Source of the DNA: an uncultured Dehalococcoidia bacterium | GTDB lineage: Bacteria; Chloroflexota; Dehalococcoidia; Lucifugimonadales; UBA3495 | DNA: 64,000 nt | Assembly: GCA_958295765.1 (NCBI GenBank) | Contig: CATQHB010000002.1 | Coordinates: 2,282,091-2,346,090, forward strand | Reading direction: 5' to 3' | Shown here: piece by piece, positions 24,640 through 33,208 of the stretch | Layout: each line of letters starts with the position of its first letter | Numbering within the stretch: position 1 is the first letter of the stretch | Notes under the pieces: generated by a model | Database searches by the model: none | Told to the model about the DNA's origin: nothing | The model's input: only the letters and a program-made list of their open reading frames with translations | Position numbers and translations under genes: made by a program

Positions 24640-25506
24640 ATGAACGCCGTGAACGCTACCACCCCCGCTACCAAGCCTACCGCCCGGCTGCGGCAACTGC
24701 TGGCGGGCGACGGGCTGATTGTGGCGCCGTTTATTATGAACGCCCTGCACGCCCGCATCGCCGAGTCCGTCGGTTTTGAGGCCGTTTATATGACCGGCGC
24801 CGGCACTTCCGCCGAAAAGGGTTTCCCCGACGTGGGGATGCTGACTATGACCGAGATGACCACCAACGCCCGGTATATCGCCAATGCGGTGAACCTGCCG
24901 GTCATCTGCGACGCCGATACCGGCTACGGCAATGCCCTGAATGTGCAGCGCACGGTGCGGGAGTACGAGGCCGCCGGCGTGGCCGCCATTCACATCGAAG
25001 ACCAGGTTTTCCCCAAGAAGTGCGGCTTTTTCGAGGGCAAACAGGTGGTGCCAATGGAGGAGCACGTCCAGAAAATCCGCGCCGCCCTGGACGCCCGCAC
25101 CGACCCGGACTTTGTCATCATCGCCCGCTGCGACGCCTACGCCGTTACCGGCTGGGAGGATACAGTGCGCCGCTGCCGCGCCTACCGGGAGGCCGGGGCC
25201 GACCTGGTGTTTGTGGACGGCATCAAGTCCATGGACGACCTGGAGCTTTATGCCAAAGACCTGCCCGACTTTCCCCGGATGTATAACGGCAACCTGGCGG
25301 CCACCCAGGAAGTAGCCGCCCTGGGCTATAAGCTGATGATTTGCGGCAGCACCATCTGGCTAATCTACCGCCAGTTGCGCGACGCCTTTACCGAACTGAA
25401 GGAAACCGGCCGGGTTGACCCCGCCCGTTTCGGCACCCGCTGGGACGTGGCCGGCCTCCTGGGGCTGGATGAGGTGTATGAGCTGGAACGGAAATACAGC
25501 GTTTAG
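24640..25506 (+). CDS. Isocitrate lyase / PEP mutase family enzyme (methylisocitrate lyase-like)
   Basis: This 288-residue TIM-barrel enzyme belongs to the superfamily that cleaves or forms C-C and C-P bonds next to a carboxylate (2-methylisocitrate lyase, oxaloacetate hydrolase or decarboxylase, PEP mutase). The metal-binding DADTGYGN (Asp91, Asp93) and the active loop IHIEDQVFPKKCGFFEGK (Lys126-Lys-Cys128-Gly) are clear. True isocitrate lyases have KKCGH. Here the His is Phe, which favours a decarboxylase or other lyase role. A GGAGGTAACT ribosome site fixes the start. The gene is single, bounded upstream by AT-rich repeats and downstream by a palindrome. Confidence 0.9.
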   Translation: MNAVNATTPATKPTARLRQLLAGDGLIVAPFIMNALHARIAESVGFEAVYMTGAGTSAEKGFPDVGMLTMTEMTTNARYIANAVNLPVICDADTGYGNALNVQRTVREYEAAGVAAIHIEDQVFPKKCGFFEGKQVVPMEEHVQKIRAALDARTDPDFVIIARCDAYAVTGWEDTVRRCRAYREAGADLVFVDGIKSMDDLELYAKDLPDFPRMYNGNLAATQEVAALGYKLMICGSTIWLIYRQLRDAFTELKETGRVDPARFGTRWDVAGLLGLDEVYELERKYSV

Positions 25507-25614
25507 TATTCCCATCGGCGTAGGGGCGGTTCGCGAACCGCCCCTACGGGCCAACAAAACGTGGCTTGGCAAGCAATACCAACCCAAGAAACGCCAACAC
25601 CCGTTGAAAATACC
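25504..25614. repeat. Short composite palindromic element
   Basis: This holds the perfect palindrome at 25520-25547 (GTAGGGGCGGTTCG and complement) followed by the outer motif AATACCAACCC...CCAACACCCGTTGAAAATACC at 25575-25614. It is one arm of the composite element, starting at the stop codon of the preceding gene. Confidence 0.65.
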
Positions 25615-25655
25615 CAAAATCCTGTATATCCTGCCCATCCATGTCTGAATCCGGC

Positions 25656-26609
25656 TTACCCTTGGGGAATCAGGGGCATTACCTCCCGGGAGAACTGCTC
25701 CATTGCCTCTTGCTGGGCGGCTACGCTGTCGGCCCGGAAGCCCAGGATGAAGTTCTGCACGCCCAGGTCCTGGTACTGGCGCAGGTCGGCGGCAATCTGT
25801 TCCGGCAGGCCCTGCATCATCCGGCGGGACGGCCCCGGCGTCCGGTCAAAGTCGATGTCGGTGCTGAAGCAGGGGGTTACTGCGTCCTCCGGGCGGCCGG
25901 CCCGCGCCGTCAGTCGGCGCAGTTGGGCAATCTTGGCCGCCATTTCCTCCGGTTCCAGCACCGCCGGGGGGCGCAGGCCAATGGGCATCCAGCCGTCGCC
26001 CAGTTCGGCGGCCCGCCGCAGCGCCGGCCCGGTATGGCCGCCAATCCACAGCGGCGGGTGGGGCTGCTGCACCGGCTTGGGCCGGAAGCCGGCCCCGGAA
26101 GTCTGCACAAACCGGCCCTCAAACTCCGGGTTCTCCTCAGTCCACAACTCCTTGAACAGCCGCAGGTACTCATTAGTTACCGCGCCCCGTTCCGCAAAGG
26201 TGTCCAACCCCAGGGCTTGAAACTCCTCCTCCATCCAGCCTACGCCGACGCCCAGCGTTACCCGCCCCTCGGAGAGGGTGTCCAGAGTAGCAATCATCTT
26301 GGCGGCCAGCACCGGGTTGCGGTAGGGAATAATCAGCACGTGGGTGCCCAGGCGCAGGCGGTGGGTGCAGCCGGCCAGAAAGTTCAGCGTGGCAAGGGGG
26401 TCATAATAGGGTTGGTCGGGGCTGAAGGCCGGCACTCCGTCGGGCGAGTAGGGATAGAAGGAGTCCACCTGCCGGGGCAGGATGATGTGGTCGCTAACCC
26501 AGGCCGAATCGAACCCCAACTCCTCGGCGCGCTGGGCCAGAGAACGCAAGGCTTGAGAGCTGGCAAGCGGCCCCCGGCTGGGCAAAGAAGCTCCAAAGGT
26601 TACGGGCAT
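25656..26609 (-). CDS. LLM class (luciferase-like) F420/flavin-dependent oxidoreductase
   Basis: This second luciferase-like enzyme has 317 residues. Hallmarks are RAEELGFDSAWVSDHIILP near the N-terminus, LRLGTHVLIIPYRNPVLAAKMIATLDTLSEGR, GVGVGWMEEEFQALG, and HPPLWIGGHTGPALRRAAELGDGW. It is again nearest the F420-dependent TIGR03619-type enzymes. Identity to the 20839-21681 protein is moderate, so they are paralogues with probably different substrates. GGGAGGTGTCCT precedes the ATG. The gene is single. Confidence 0.9.
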   Translation of the reverse strand: MPVTFGASLPSRGPLASSQALRSLAQRAEELGFDSAWVSDHIILPRQVDSFYPYSPDGVPAFSPDQPYYDPLATLNFLAGCTHRLRLGTHVLIIPYRNPVLAAKMIATLDTLSEGRVTLGVGVGWMEEEFQALGLDTFAERGAVTNEYLRLFKELWTEENPEFEGRFVQTSGAGFRPKPVQQPHPPLWIGGHTGPALRRAAELGDGWMPIGLRPPAVLEPEEMAAKIAQLRRLTARAGRPEDAVTPCFSTDIDFDRTPGPSRRMMQGLPEQIAADLRQYQDLGVQNFILGFRADSVAAQQEAMEQFSREVMPLIPQG

Positions 26610-26820
26610 AGGACACCTCCCTTTCTTTTCTTTGTATCTCTCTGATACGAACTGATACGGAATCCGGGGCGTGTCCCCCTAATCCGGGGTCTGTTATTAT
26701 GGGGACACGGAAATTACCGGAAAGCGGCGCGCCGGGGCAGGATTGGGCTTACTCAATCTGCCGGCACTCAGCACATCCTATAGGCGGCGGCGCCGGGTTG
26801 CAAGGGGGGAGAAAATCAGG

Positions 26821-27003
26821 GTATTCCCTACCCGGACCGGCGCGTGGATTGTAGGGGCGGGTTTATAACCCGCCCTGGCTTAGGGTAGAGGAATCGGTCG
26901 GCTACGACAATCCGTTTTCCGGTATTTACTTGCCGTTGAACGCAGGGCGGGTTACAAACCCGCCCCTACCACGGTAATAATACCAACGCACGTTGCGAAT
27001 ACC
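26821..27003. repeat. Composite palindromic element
   Basis: Inner blocks GTAGGGGCGGGTTTATAACC (26851) and GGCGGGTTACAAACCCGCCC (26946-26970) frame a middle with CCGTTTTCCGG. The right outer motif ATACCAACGCACGTTGCGAATACC ends at 27003. It lies in the 440-base gap before the next gene. The left part (26610-26820) shows no feature beyond a small GGGGTCTGTTATTATGGGGAC imperfect palindrome. Confidence 0.7.
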
Positions 27004-27053
27004 AAAATCAGGGTTGGACTGCTCTAATTTAACGGGAAAGGAGATAGTGGATT

Positions 27054-27782
27054 ATGGACCGAGGCATTTGGGCCACCTGGTACGACCTGCCAGAGGAGGG
27101 CAAGGAGGAGTACCTGTCCTGGCTGCACCAAGTTCACCTGCCGGAGGCTTTGACCCGGCCCGGCTACCTGTGGGCGGCCCACCAGGAAAACGTGATGTCC
27201 CCGGAGCGGGAGGCGGACATTCACCGGATTTTAACCCACGTGAACGACCCCGGGGTGGACAATCCGGGCGTGCCGACCGGCAATCAGTACCTGCTGCTGT
27301 TCGGCGCCGCCTCGCCCCATACCTTTGTTGACCCCAGCGTACCGGAGTTAATGGCCCAGGCCGATGACCGGACGCGGGAAATGCTGGCCCGCCGGCGCAA
27401 TTCCCGTTACTGCATCTTTGTGGAGGAGGCCCGGGTGGACGGCCCGGCGGTCAAGTCCCGCCAGCCCGGTCTGACCCCCGGCCCGGTGGTGCAACTGGGC
27501 AGTTTCAACATCAACGCACTGGAAAATGAGGATGAGATGGGAACCTGGTATTCCCGCTCCCGGCTGCCGCTGATGACGCCCATGCCCGGCTGCGTCGGCG
27601 CCCGCAAGCTGGTTTCCATCGTAGGCTGGGCCAAGCACGCCATCCTCTACGAATTCGTGTCATTGGATGCGGTGGAAAATCACTTCATCGACACCGACGC
27701 CGCATGGTCAACGCAGGTGGTAAAGAACCTCATCCACGCCCCCCATTCCCCCAGCCTGGGCAACCGAATCTGGCCGGCGTAG
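27054..27782 (+). CDS. Hypothetical protein with two ferredoxin-like (dimeric alpha/beta-barrel) halves
   Basis: This 242-residue soluble protein is not firmly recognised. Both halves resemble dimeric alpha/beta-barrel (EthD or ABM-like) domains. The first runs WATWYDLPEEGKEEYLSWLHQVHLPEALTRPGYLWAAHQE. The second runs LGSFNINALENEDEMGTWYSRSRLPLMTPMPGCVGARKL, with the recurrent pattern E-x-x-x-WY/WL...HLP/RLP...PG. Tandem fusion of this domain is common in small oxygenases, decyclases and stress proteins. AAAGGAGATAG precedes the ATG. A strong terminator hairpin follows at 27865. Function unknown. Confidence 0.7.
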   Translation: MDRGIWATWYDLPEEGKEEYLSWLHQVHLPEALTRPGYLWAAHQENVMSPEREADIHRILTHVNDPGVDNPGVPTGNQYLLLFGAASPHTFVDPSVPELMAQADDRTREMLARRRNSRYCIFVEEARVDGPAVKSRQPGLTPGPVVQLGSFNINALENEDEMGTWYSRSRLPLMTPMPGCVGARKLVSIVGWAKHAILYEFVSLDAVENHFIDTDAAWSTQVVKNLIHAPHSPSLGNRIWPA

Positions 27783-27864
27783 GTTGGTGGGTAGGTAGGT
27801 TGCGCCAGGAGACACCGGGGCCTTTTTATAAACGGGAGTTACGCAGTTGGCTATAAGACATTGA

Positions 27865-27894
27865 GGGCCTGGCGCTTGCAATGGCGCCAGGCCC
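27865..27894 (+). terminator. Stem-loop terminator after the two-domain protein
   Basis: GGGCCTGGCGC, eight-base loop, GCGCCAGGCCC: a perfect eleven-base GC stem followed by TGAAGTTTTATG. The T-run is short. Confidence 0.65.
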
Positions 27895-27905
27895 TGAAGT
27901 TTTAT

Positions 27906-28018
27906 GTCATTCCGACCGCCGGGAGGAATCTAAAATACCTGGCCCTTGCCATCGTCCGGTTCCGGCAGAAATCCGGCTTATGAAGGAGTTTAGATTCCTC
28001 CCGGCGGTCGGAATGACA
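27906..28018. repeat. Inverted repeat with perfect 29-base arms
   Basis: GTCATTCCGACCGCCGGGAG (start of the left arm, which continues to TAAA) and its complete reverse complement at 27990-28018 are separated by about 55 bases. Short direct repeats GGTGGGAATGA-like follow to 28060. It differs in sequence from families A-D and resembles a small non-autonomous mobile element. I see one copy in this window. Confidence 0.75.
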
Positions 28019-28135
28019 GACTAAGCGGTGGGAATGACCGACTAAGCGGTGGGAATGATTTGGTAAAATGGTCGAAATGACCTACCAATTGCGTAACTCC
28101 TATACCAATACCAAACTCCGCTCATATACCAAAAT

Positions 28136-28195
28136 CCGCTCATGGTGAGCTTGTCGAACCACCAGTTTATCCTTCGACAAGCTCACCATGAGCGG
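28136..28195. repeat. Palindromic repeat family B
   Basis: CCGCTCATGGTGAGCTTGTC paired with CGACAAGCTCACCATGAGCGG, a near-perfect 24-base arm with a short loop. Confidence 0.75.
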
Positions 28196-28256
28196 AGGGG
28201 TCAACCGGGCGACTTTGCACCGGCCTGGCCTGGTGAATACCCCCGGTTAATGACGC

Positions 28257-29240
28257 CTAGTTGGGCGTCAAAGCTACGGAGCGGATTTCGCCGAACTCCT
28301 TTTGCAACTTTTGCCAGTTTTCGCCGCCGTCATTGCTCAGGTACACATACCCGTACAGGCTGGCGGCCACCACCACGTCGGGGACGGCGGAATGGACGCC
28401 GAACCAGTAAACTACCGAGTTGGGTTCCACCGGCAGGGCTACCGGCTGCCAGCTATTGCCGCCGTCGGTGGTGCGCTGAATGACCCCGGTAACGCCCGGT
28501 ATGGCATCGCCGTTGCCCACGAACATCACCTGCGGGTTGTCCGGCTTAATCGCCATACCCCGGCAGTAGGAGCGGCGGTCATTTTCGTTGAACTTGGGGA
28601 ACTCGTGCAACTCCCAGCTTTCCCCCTCGTCGGTGCTGGTGGAAATGCCGAAGGGGGTAGTAGCGTGCACCGAGGTGGTCGAACCTATCCGCAGGGTCAT
28701 CCCGTGAATGTCCCCGTGAAAGGGGTCGGGGCCAAGATCGGGCAGGTGAATCCAGTTGTCGCCGCCGTCCAGACTCTTGTATATGCCGTCCACCTCAATG
28801 CCGGCCCAGACCGTCCGGTGGTCCCGGGGGTCAACAATCATATTGGTGGTGCGGGGGATGCCGACGGGACAGGGCAGGGTAACGCCCAGGGCCAGTTGTT
28901 CCCAGTTTTTGCCTCCGTCCCGGGAGCGGAAAGCATCCGGGCGGGTGCCGGCAAAAATAATCTCCGGGTCTTCCGGGTCAACGGTTACCGACCAGATTTG
29001 GATGCCCGACATCGGGGAGTCCAGTTCCTGCCAACTGCCGCCGTTGTCGTCGCTGCGGTAGATGCCCACGTCGGTGCCGGCAATCAGGCGGTGCGGGTCG
29101 TCGGGATAGACGGTCAGCGCCCGAACATTGCACTCGGAGGGCAGGGGGTCGCGGATCCGGTTCCAGGTGTCGCCCCCGTCCGGGCTGCAAGACAGGCCGC
29201 CGCCCACGGTTCCGATGCTGATAGTGTAGTCTCTCGCCAT
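28257..29240 (-). CDS. BNR/Asp-box beta-propeller protein (sialidase/YCF48-like fold)
   Basis: This 327-residue protein is built of repeating blades, each with an Asp-box of the type S-x-D-x-G-x-x-W: SPDGGDTW, SDDNGGSW, SRDGGKNW, SLDGGDNW, STDEGESW, TTDGGNSW and SNDGGENW. It lacks a signal peptide and the sialidase catalytic residues cannot be confirmed, so it is best called a propeller of the exo-sialidase-like or photosystem II assembly factor type. ATG at 29240 has AGGAGGGGAAAAGC upstream and begins MARDYTISIG, which suits the propeller start. A longer frame to 29459 would run through repeats. Probably binding or scaffolding, but function unknown. Confidence 0.82.
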   Translation of the reverse strand: MARDYTISIGTVGGGLSCSPDGGDTWNRIRDPLPSECNVRALTVYPDDPHRLIAGTDVGIYRSDDNGGSWQELDSPMSGIQIWSVTVDPEDPEIIFAGTRPDAFRSRDGGKNWEQLALGVTLPCPVGIPRTTNMIVDPRDHRTVWAGIEVDGIYKSLDGGDNWIHLPDLGPDPFHGDIHGMTLRIGSTTSVHATTPFGISTSTDEGESWELHEFPKFNENDRRSYCRGMAIKPDNPQVMFVGNGDAIPGVTGVIQRTTDGGNSWQPVALPVEPNSVVYWFGVHSAVPDVVVAASLYGYVYLSNDGGENWQKLQKEFGEIRSVALTPN

Positions 29241-29335
29241 GCTTTTCCCCTCCTGTTTAAGAAATGGGCTGCGCCGGTTAGGTATGAGGGTATAATAACG
29301 GCAAAGGGCGGGAAAAGCTATAGGGGAATCGTAAT

Positions 29336-29588
29336 GGTATCTTATGCTGGTGTTGTAGTCAGGATAAAGGCGGGTATTATCACCGGGTAGGGGCGGGTTT
29401 ATAACCCGCCCTGCGTTCCGGGGCAAGGATATGTCGGATACGCTGTCTCCGTTACCCAAATGATTCTGCCGTTGTCACCAGGTCGGGTTATAAACCCGCC
29501 CCTACCATCCGCAAACACCGGGGCCGGGCCGGGCAAATCCGCCGGAGTCAAGGCGGGCAGGGAATACTAACCCCCCTTGAGAATACCC
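29336..29588. repeat. Composite palindromic element
   Basis: Inner blocks GTAGGGGCGGGTTTATAACC (about 29388) and GGTCGGGTTATAAACCCGCC (about 29481) are framed by a degenerate GGTATCTTATGCTGGTGTTG at the left and GGAATACTAACCCCCCTTGAG...TACC at the right. The centre shares AGGATATGTCGGATACGCTG-type sequence with the copy at 20596-20838. Confidence 0.75.
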
Positions 29589-29620
29589 CCTATCCATAGG
29601 CCGACTAACGAAAGAAACGG

Positions 29621-29965
29621 CTAGTCATACAACCCCTCATCGGAAAAGAACATCTTTTCCCAATCGGAATCGGGGCGGTCATAAACCAGGCTGGTGTAGA
29701 GGTCGCAGGCCCGGATCCAGAGCAGGATTGACGCCCGGGCGATGCGCTCCCGGTCGAAGTCAATCCTGATTCCCTGAGTCTGCCAGACCAGTTGAGTATA
29801 GCCGGCGGCAAAAAAGTTATGGAGAAACTCGGTCGGCTCATCTCCGGCGAAGGATGCCGCCTGCAATATCTCCGGGGGAACTTCGGAACACCTCATATCG
29901 GGCCGTTCCAGGGCCAGTTGAATGTAGGATTGTTCGCTTTCCGGGGCAATGTAGGGAAAAGTCAC
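29621..29965 (-). CDS. Hypothetical protein
   Basis: This 114-residue soluble, acidic protein with no recognised family begins at a GTG with AGGGA upstream. It is helix-rich (EILQAASFAGDEPTEFLHNFFAAGYTQLVW, ERIARASILLWIRACDLYTSLVY). It has neither signal peptide nor membrane segment. It stands alone between a composite repeat and the NHL protein. The 3' side (29589-29620) is short and empty. Confidence 0.6.
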   Translation of the reverse strand: MTFPYIAPESEQSYIQLALERPDMRCSEVPPEILQAASFAGDEPTEFLHNFFAAGYTQLVWQTQGIRIDFDRERIARASILLWIRACDLYTSLVYDRPDSDWEKMFFSDEGLYD

Positions 29966-30133
29966 GGGGCAATCCCTGGGTTCAGGATGGGGCGGCTATG
30001 ACGGGGTAGCTATCGGGGTAGCTATAAGGTTCTGCGCCCGGCGCGGCTCGGTCTGAAAGCTCTTTCCAACTTCAGAGACGGCGCGGGCGCAGCGACACGC
30101 AGACCGGCAACGGCTACTTAAAGCGACGGCGGG

Positions 30134-31183
30134 TTACAAGTTGCGCTGGGCCGACACATAGCCCTTGACCTTGTTGTAAATCTGGATGCGGTTGCGGTGG
30201 GTGTCGGCAATCAGCAGGCGGCCCCGGGCCGCGTCGTACTCCACCGCGCAGGGCAGGGCCAGGCGCCACTCCACCTCGATGTTCTTGACCTCCCGGCGGC
30301 GCAGCAGCACCTGGGGGCTGGCGTTCACCACCGGCCTGGCCCACTTGGAAAGTTCCTGGGCATCGCCGACCAAGCTGGTCAGAAAGCGGCCTTCTTGGGT
30401 AAAGACCTGTACCCGGCTGTTGCCCCAGTCGCAGATGTAGATGTCGCCGTCCGGGTCAACGGCCACGTCCGCGGGGCGATTAAGCTGGCCCCGGCCCTCG
30501 CCGTAGCTGCCGTATTGGGCCACGAACTCCCCGGCGGCGGTGAGTTTCTGCACCCGGTTGTTCTTGTGGTCGGCCACGTAAAGGTAACCCTCGGCGTCCT
30601 GGGTGAGGCCCCAGGGCGCGTTAAACTGGCCCTCGCCGCTGCCCAGGCCGCCAAACTCGCCCAGGTAAGTCCCGTCAGTGGCAAGACGCTGTACCCGGTG
30701 ATTGCGTCCGTCCACCACGTACACCGTATCCTGGTCGTCAATGAGAATACCCGAGGGGCCGCTGAACTGGCCGGGGCCGCTGCCTTCGCTGCCCCAGTGG
30801 GTTACAAAATTGCCGGCCCGGTCGAACACCGATACCCGGTTCAGCCACTCGTCGGTAACGTAAGCATTGCCATCAGAGTCCAGGGCAACGCCGGCCGGCC
30901 AGATTAGTTCACCGGCGGCATCGCCATACTTGCCGAACTCCGACACCCATTCCTCATCCTCCTGCTCGCCGCCAATGGTGAACACGCCGACGCGGGAACC
31001 GTGGGCCACCCGGTTCCAGGGGGCGCCGGGGATGTATTCCGAACCCCGGTCAACCACGTAGATGCGGTCTCCCTCGCCCAGGCACATACTCACCGGCAGG
31101 GCAAACCCGGCCCCGGACACGGCGCCGCGCCCCACTACCCGGTCATAGTCATAAACCCTTCCGGCCACTATTTGGGTTACCAT
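30134..31183 (-). CDS. NHL-repeat beta-propeller protein
   Basis: This 349-residue six-bladed propeller has clear NHL repeats of the form G-x-G-x-x-x-x-P-x-G-I/V-A-V-D: GELIWPAGVALDSDGNAYVTD, GQFSGPSGILIDDQDTVYVVD, GQFNAPWGLTQDAEGYLYVAD and GQLNRPADVAVDPDGDIYICD. Each is followed by N-R-V-Q/S-V/K and a strand. There is no signal peptide, so it is presumably cytoplasmic. NHL proteins bind RNA, proteins or small ligands. A role is not evident here. The ribosome site is weak (GGACAG). The 130 bases downstream hold only GC-rich imperfect palindromes. Confidence 0.85.
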   Translation of the reverse strand: MVTQIVAGRVYDYDRVVGRGAVSGAGFALPVSMCLGEGDRIYVVDRGSEYIPGAPWNRVAHGSRVGVFTIGGEQEDEEWVSEFGKYGDAAGELIWPAGVALDSDGNAYVTDEWLNRVSVFDRAGNFVTHWGSEGSGPGQFSGPSGILIDDQDTVYVVDGRNHRVQRLATDGTYLGEFGGLGSGEGQFNAPWGLTQDAEGYLYVADHKNNRVQKLTAAGEFVAQYGSYGEGRGQLNRPADVAVDPDGDIYICDWGNSRVQVFTQEGRFLTSLVGDAQELSKWARPVVNASPQVLLRRREVKNIEVEWRLALPCAVEYDAARGRLLIADTHRNRIQIYNKVKGYVSAQRNL

Positions 31184-31269
31184 CTTAATTTACTGTCCTC
31201 CTGGCTTTCTGGTCGCCGGGGTTGCCGGCCTTTGCCGGGTCTTTTATTGAATTACTAGACCAGTCCCCT

Positions 31270-31331
31270 CCGCTCACCCTGAGCTTGTCGAAGGGCGGGT
31301 TGGAATGGTTCGACAAGCTCACCATGAGCGG
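31270..31331. repeat. Palindromic repeat family B
   Basis: CCGCTCACCCTGAGCTTGTC and GACAAGCTCACCATGAGCGG arms around GAAGGGCGGGTTGGAATGG. A short GACCGCTCACGCAA-type direct repeat follows (31339-31395). Confidence 0.7.
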
Positions 31332-31419
31332 ATCTAGATGACCGCTCACGCAAGCCAGGATGACCATTCACGCAAGTTCAGAGGGTCATTCACGCATCAG
31401 TAAATGACCCGGCCCGCCT

Positions 31420-32811
31420 TTAGGCGTACTGGTATTCCCGGAGCGAAACTATCAACTGGAGCATCTCGCCCACCCGTTCCGCCGCGTTGGCGTCGGCCCA
31501 GCGCAGGTCGCCGCTCTCCCCGGCGTGATTGACCAACTCCTGGCGGTTTTCCGGCTGAGCTTCCAACGGCCCCATCAGGTCCAGGCAGCCGTCCACCAAC
31601 TCGGCGGCGGTCAGGTCGCCCCGGGCTTGCAGGCGGTTGATGATGGCCTGGATGCCCGGCTGTTCGGTCTGGGCCACCATATCGGCGGAGAAGTTAATCC
31701 GCTTCATCAGGGAGCCGCTGTTAATCCACTCGGAGCCGGTATGCCAACCCTCCACGCTGGGCGGGTTCATAAACTCCTGGCCCATATAGGTGGCCTGGCG
31801 GGAGAGTTCCCCAATGCCGGGGGCCGGAAACGCATAGCCGCCCACCAGTCGCAGGGTGCCTACCACCACCTCGGCGGGACTCTTGATTTTGGCAAAGCGG
31901 GCTTCCTTGAAAAAGTCGGACATAAACAGAACCCGCAGCACCGGGGTGATTTCGTAGTTGGAGTCGATGAAGGTCTGGGCCAGCAGGTCAATCGCCGCCA
32001 GGTCGTTGGGCGGCGTTACCGACCAGGCCGGCACCTGGGGTTCGTCGGCCACAAAGAAGTTATAAAGGTGGCGGGCGATAAACCGGGCGGTGGCCGGGTG
32101 GCGGCAAACGATGTCAATGATGTCTTCCCCGTTGAAGTTGCCGGTATGGCCCAGGAAAGTCTTTTCCTCATCGTCGTGGTCTTCTTCCTGGTACTCAAAC
32201 TCCCAGTCGAACCGGCCGTAGGCGCTGCGGGGAATCATCGGGGAGACCGTCCAGCCGGTAAAGGCCCGGGAACATTCCCGCACGTCATCCTCGGTATAGT
32301 TGCCCACGCCCATACTGAACAGTTCCAGCAGTTCCCGGCCCCAGTTCTCGTTGACCGCGTAGGCGTGGTTGTCGCAGTTGTCCAGCCAGTAAATCATGGC
32401 CGGGTTCTTCGCCAACTCCACCAGCAACTCCCGATAGTTGCCCATACCCAGGTCTCGGAACATATCAATCTGCTTGAACACTTCGTGATAGTGGTCAATT
32501 TTGGAGTAGCCGGTGGCGAAAACGTGATGCCAGAAAAGCACCATCTTTTCCTGGAGCACCCGGTGGGTGTTGACCATATCGTGGAGCCAGACGGCGCCGC
32601 CCATTCCGGCGGAAGTCGGCGGCTTCCAGAATCCCGGCTGATAGCGCAGCAACTCCAGCCGGTCGGCCGGTTCCTGTCCGGCGGGATTCAGCAACTCTTC
32701 CACCGTCGCCTCATAGCCCCGGGCCGCCCGTTCCTCCAACTCGTCGCGGGTGGCGCCAAAGCCGGCGCGGCGCATCAGGTGAGCCATCAATGCAATATCC
32801 TGGTTAGCCAC
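31420..32811 (-). CDS. DUF1800 family protein
   Basis: This 463-residue DUF1800 protein begins with the hallmark LMAHLMRRAGFGATRDELE and contains WHHVFATGYSKID, NENWGRELLELFSMGVGNYTEDDV and ARHLYNFFVADEP, all typical of the family. Members are usually paired with DUF1501 proteins in gene clusters, with an unproven role in envelope or secreted polymer handling. No DUF1501 gene is adjacent. I chose GTG at 32811 because it aligns with the ATG of the paralogue at 48356 and follows GGAGGTAAGGTAACC. A longer frame to 32898 lacks support. No signal peptide is obvious. Confidence 0.85.
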   Translation of the reverse strand: MANQDIALMAHLMRRAGFGATRDELEERAARGYEATVEELLNPAGQEPADRLELLRYQPGFWKPPTSAGMGGAVWLHDMVNTHRVLQEKMVLFWHHVFATGYSKIDHYHEVFKQIDMFRDLGMGNYRELLVELAKNPAMIYWLDNCDNHAYAVNENWGRELLELFSMGVGNYTEDDVRECSRAFTGWTVSPMIPRSAYGRFDWEFEYQEEDHDDEEKTFLGHTGNFNGEDIIDIVCRHPATARFIARHLYNFFVADEPQVPAWSVTPPNDLAAIDLLAQTFIDSNYEITPVLRVLFMSDFFKEARFAKIKSPAEVVVGTLRLVGGYAFPAPGIGELSRQATYMGQEFMNPPSVEGWHTGSEWINSGSLMKRINFSADMVAQTEQPGIQAIINRLQARGDLTAAELVDGCLDLMGPLEAQPENRQELVNHAGESGDLRWADANAAERVGEMLQLIVSLREYQYA

Positions 32812-33048
32812 GGTTACCTTACCTCCGTTTGTCGAATGTCCTTGTTGGCCGGTTCGCTGGGCCGGTTGTCTCAAACCTTGATAGATACCGGACACCAATA
32901 CACCGGCAGCGCATCCGGTTGGTTTTCAGACTTTTCCCAAGATGGAATTATCATCAGTAAGCAATTGTTCTGTCAAGTGAAGGGGGCCGGGCCGCCGCAT
33001 CTTAACCAGGGCAGCCCAAGCAACCGGCACCAGGGCAACCCAAGGAGC

Positions 33049-33143
33049 CGTCGTTCCGGCGAAAGCCGGAATCCAGGAAATCCCCGGGGGAAAGACGTGC
33101 CGGCTACCGAGCGTTCTGGATTCCGGCTTTCGCCGGAACGAAG
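33049..33143. repeat. Palindromic repeat family A, full copy
   Basis: Both arms are present. The right arm ends CGCCGGAACGAAGGG with a single change. Flanking AACCAGGGCAGCCCAAGCAACC matches other copies. The remainder of 32812-33208 has no gene. Confidence 0.8.
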
Positions 33144-33208
33144 GGTTGCGGGCGAGAATGACCGGTTTATGCTGCGATGGCCCGGCGCCGGGCGGGGGGA
33201 AAGCCCGG

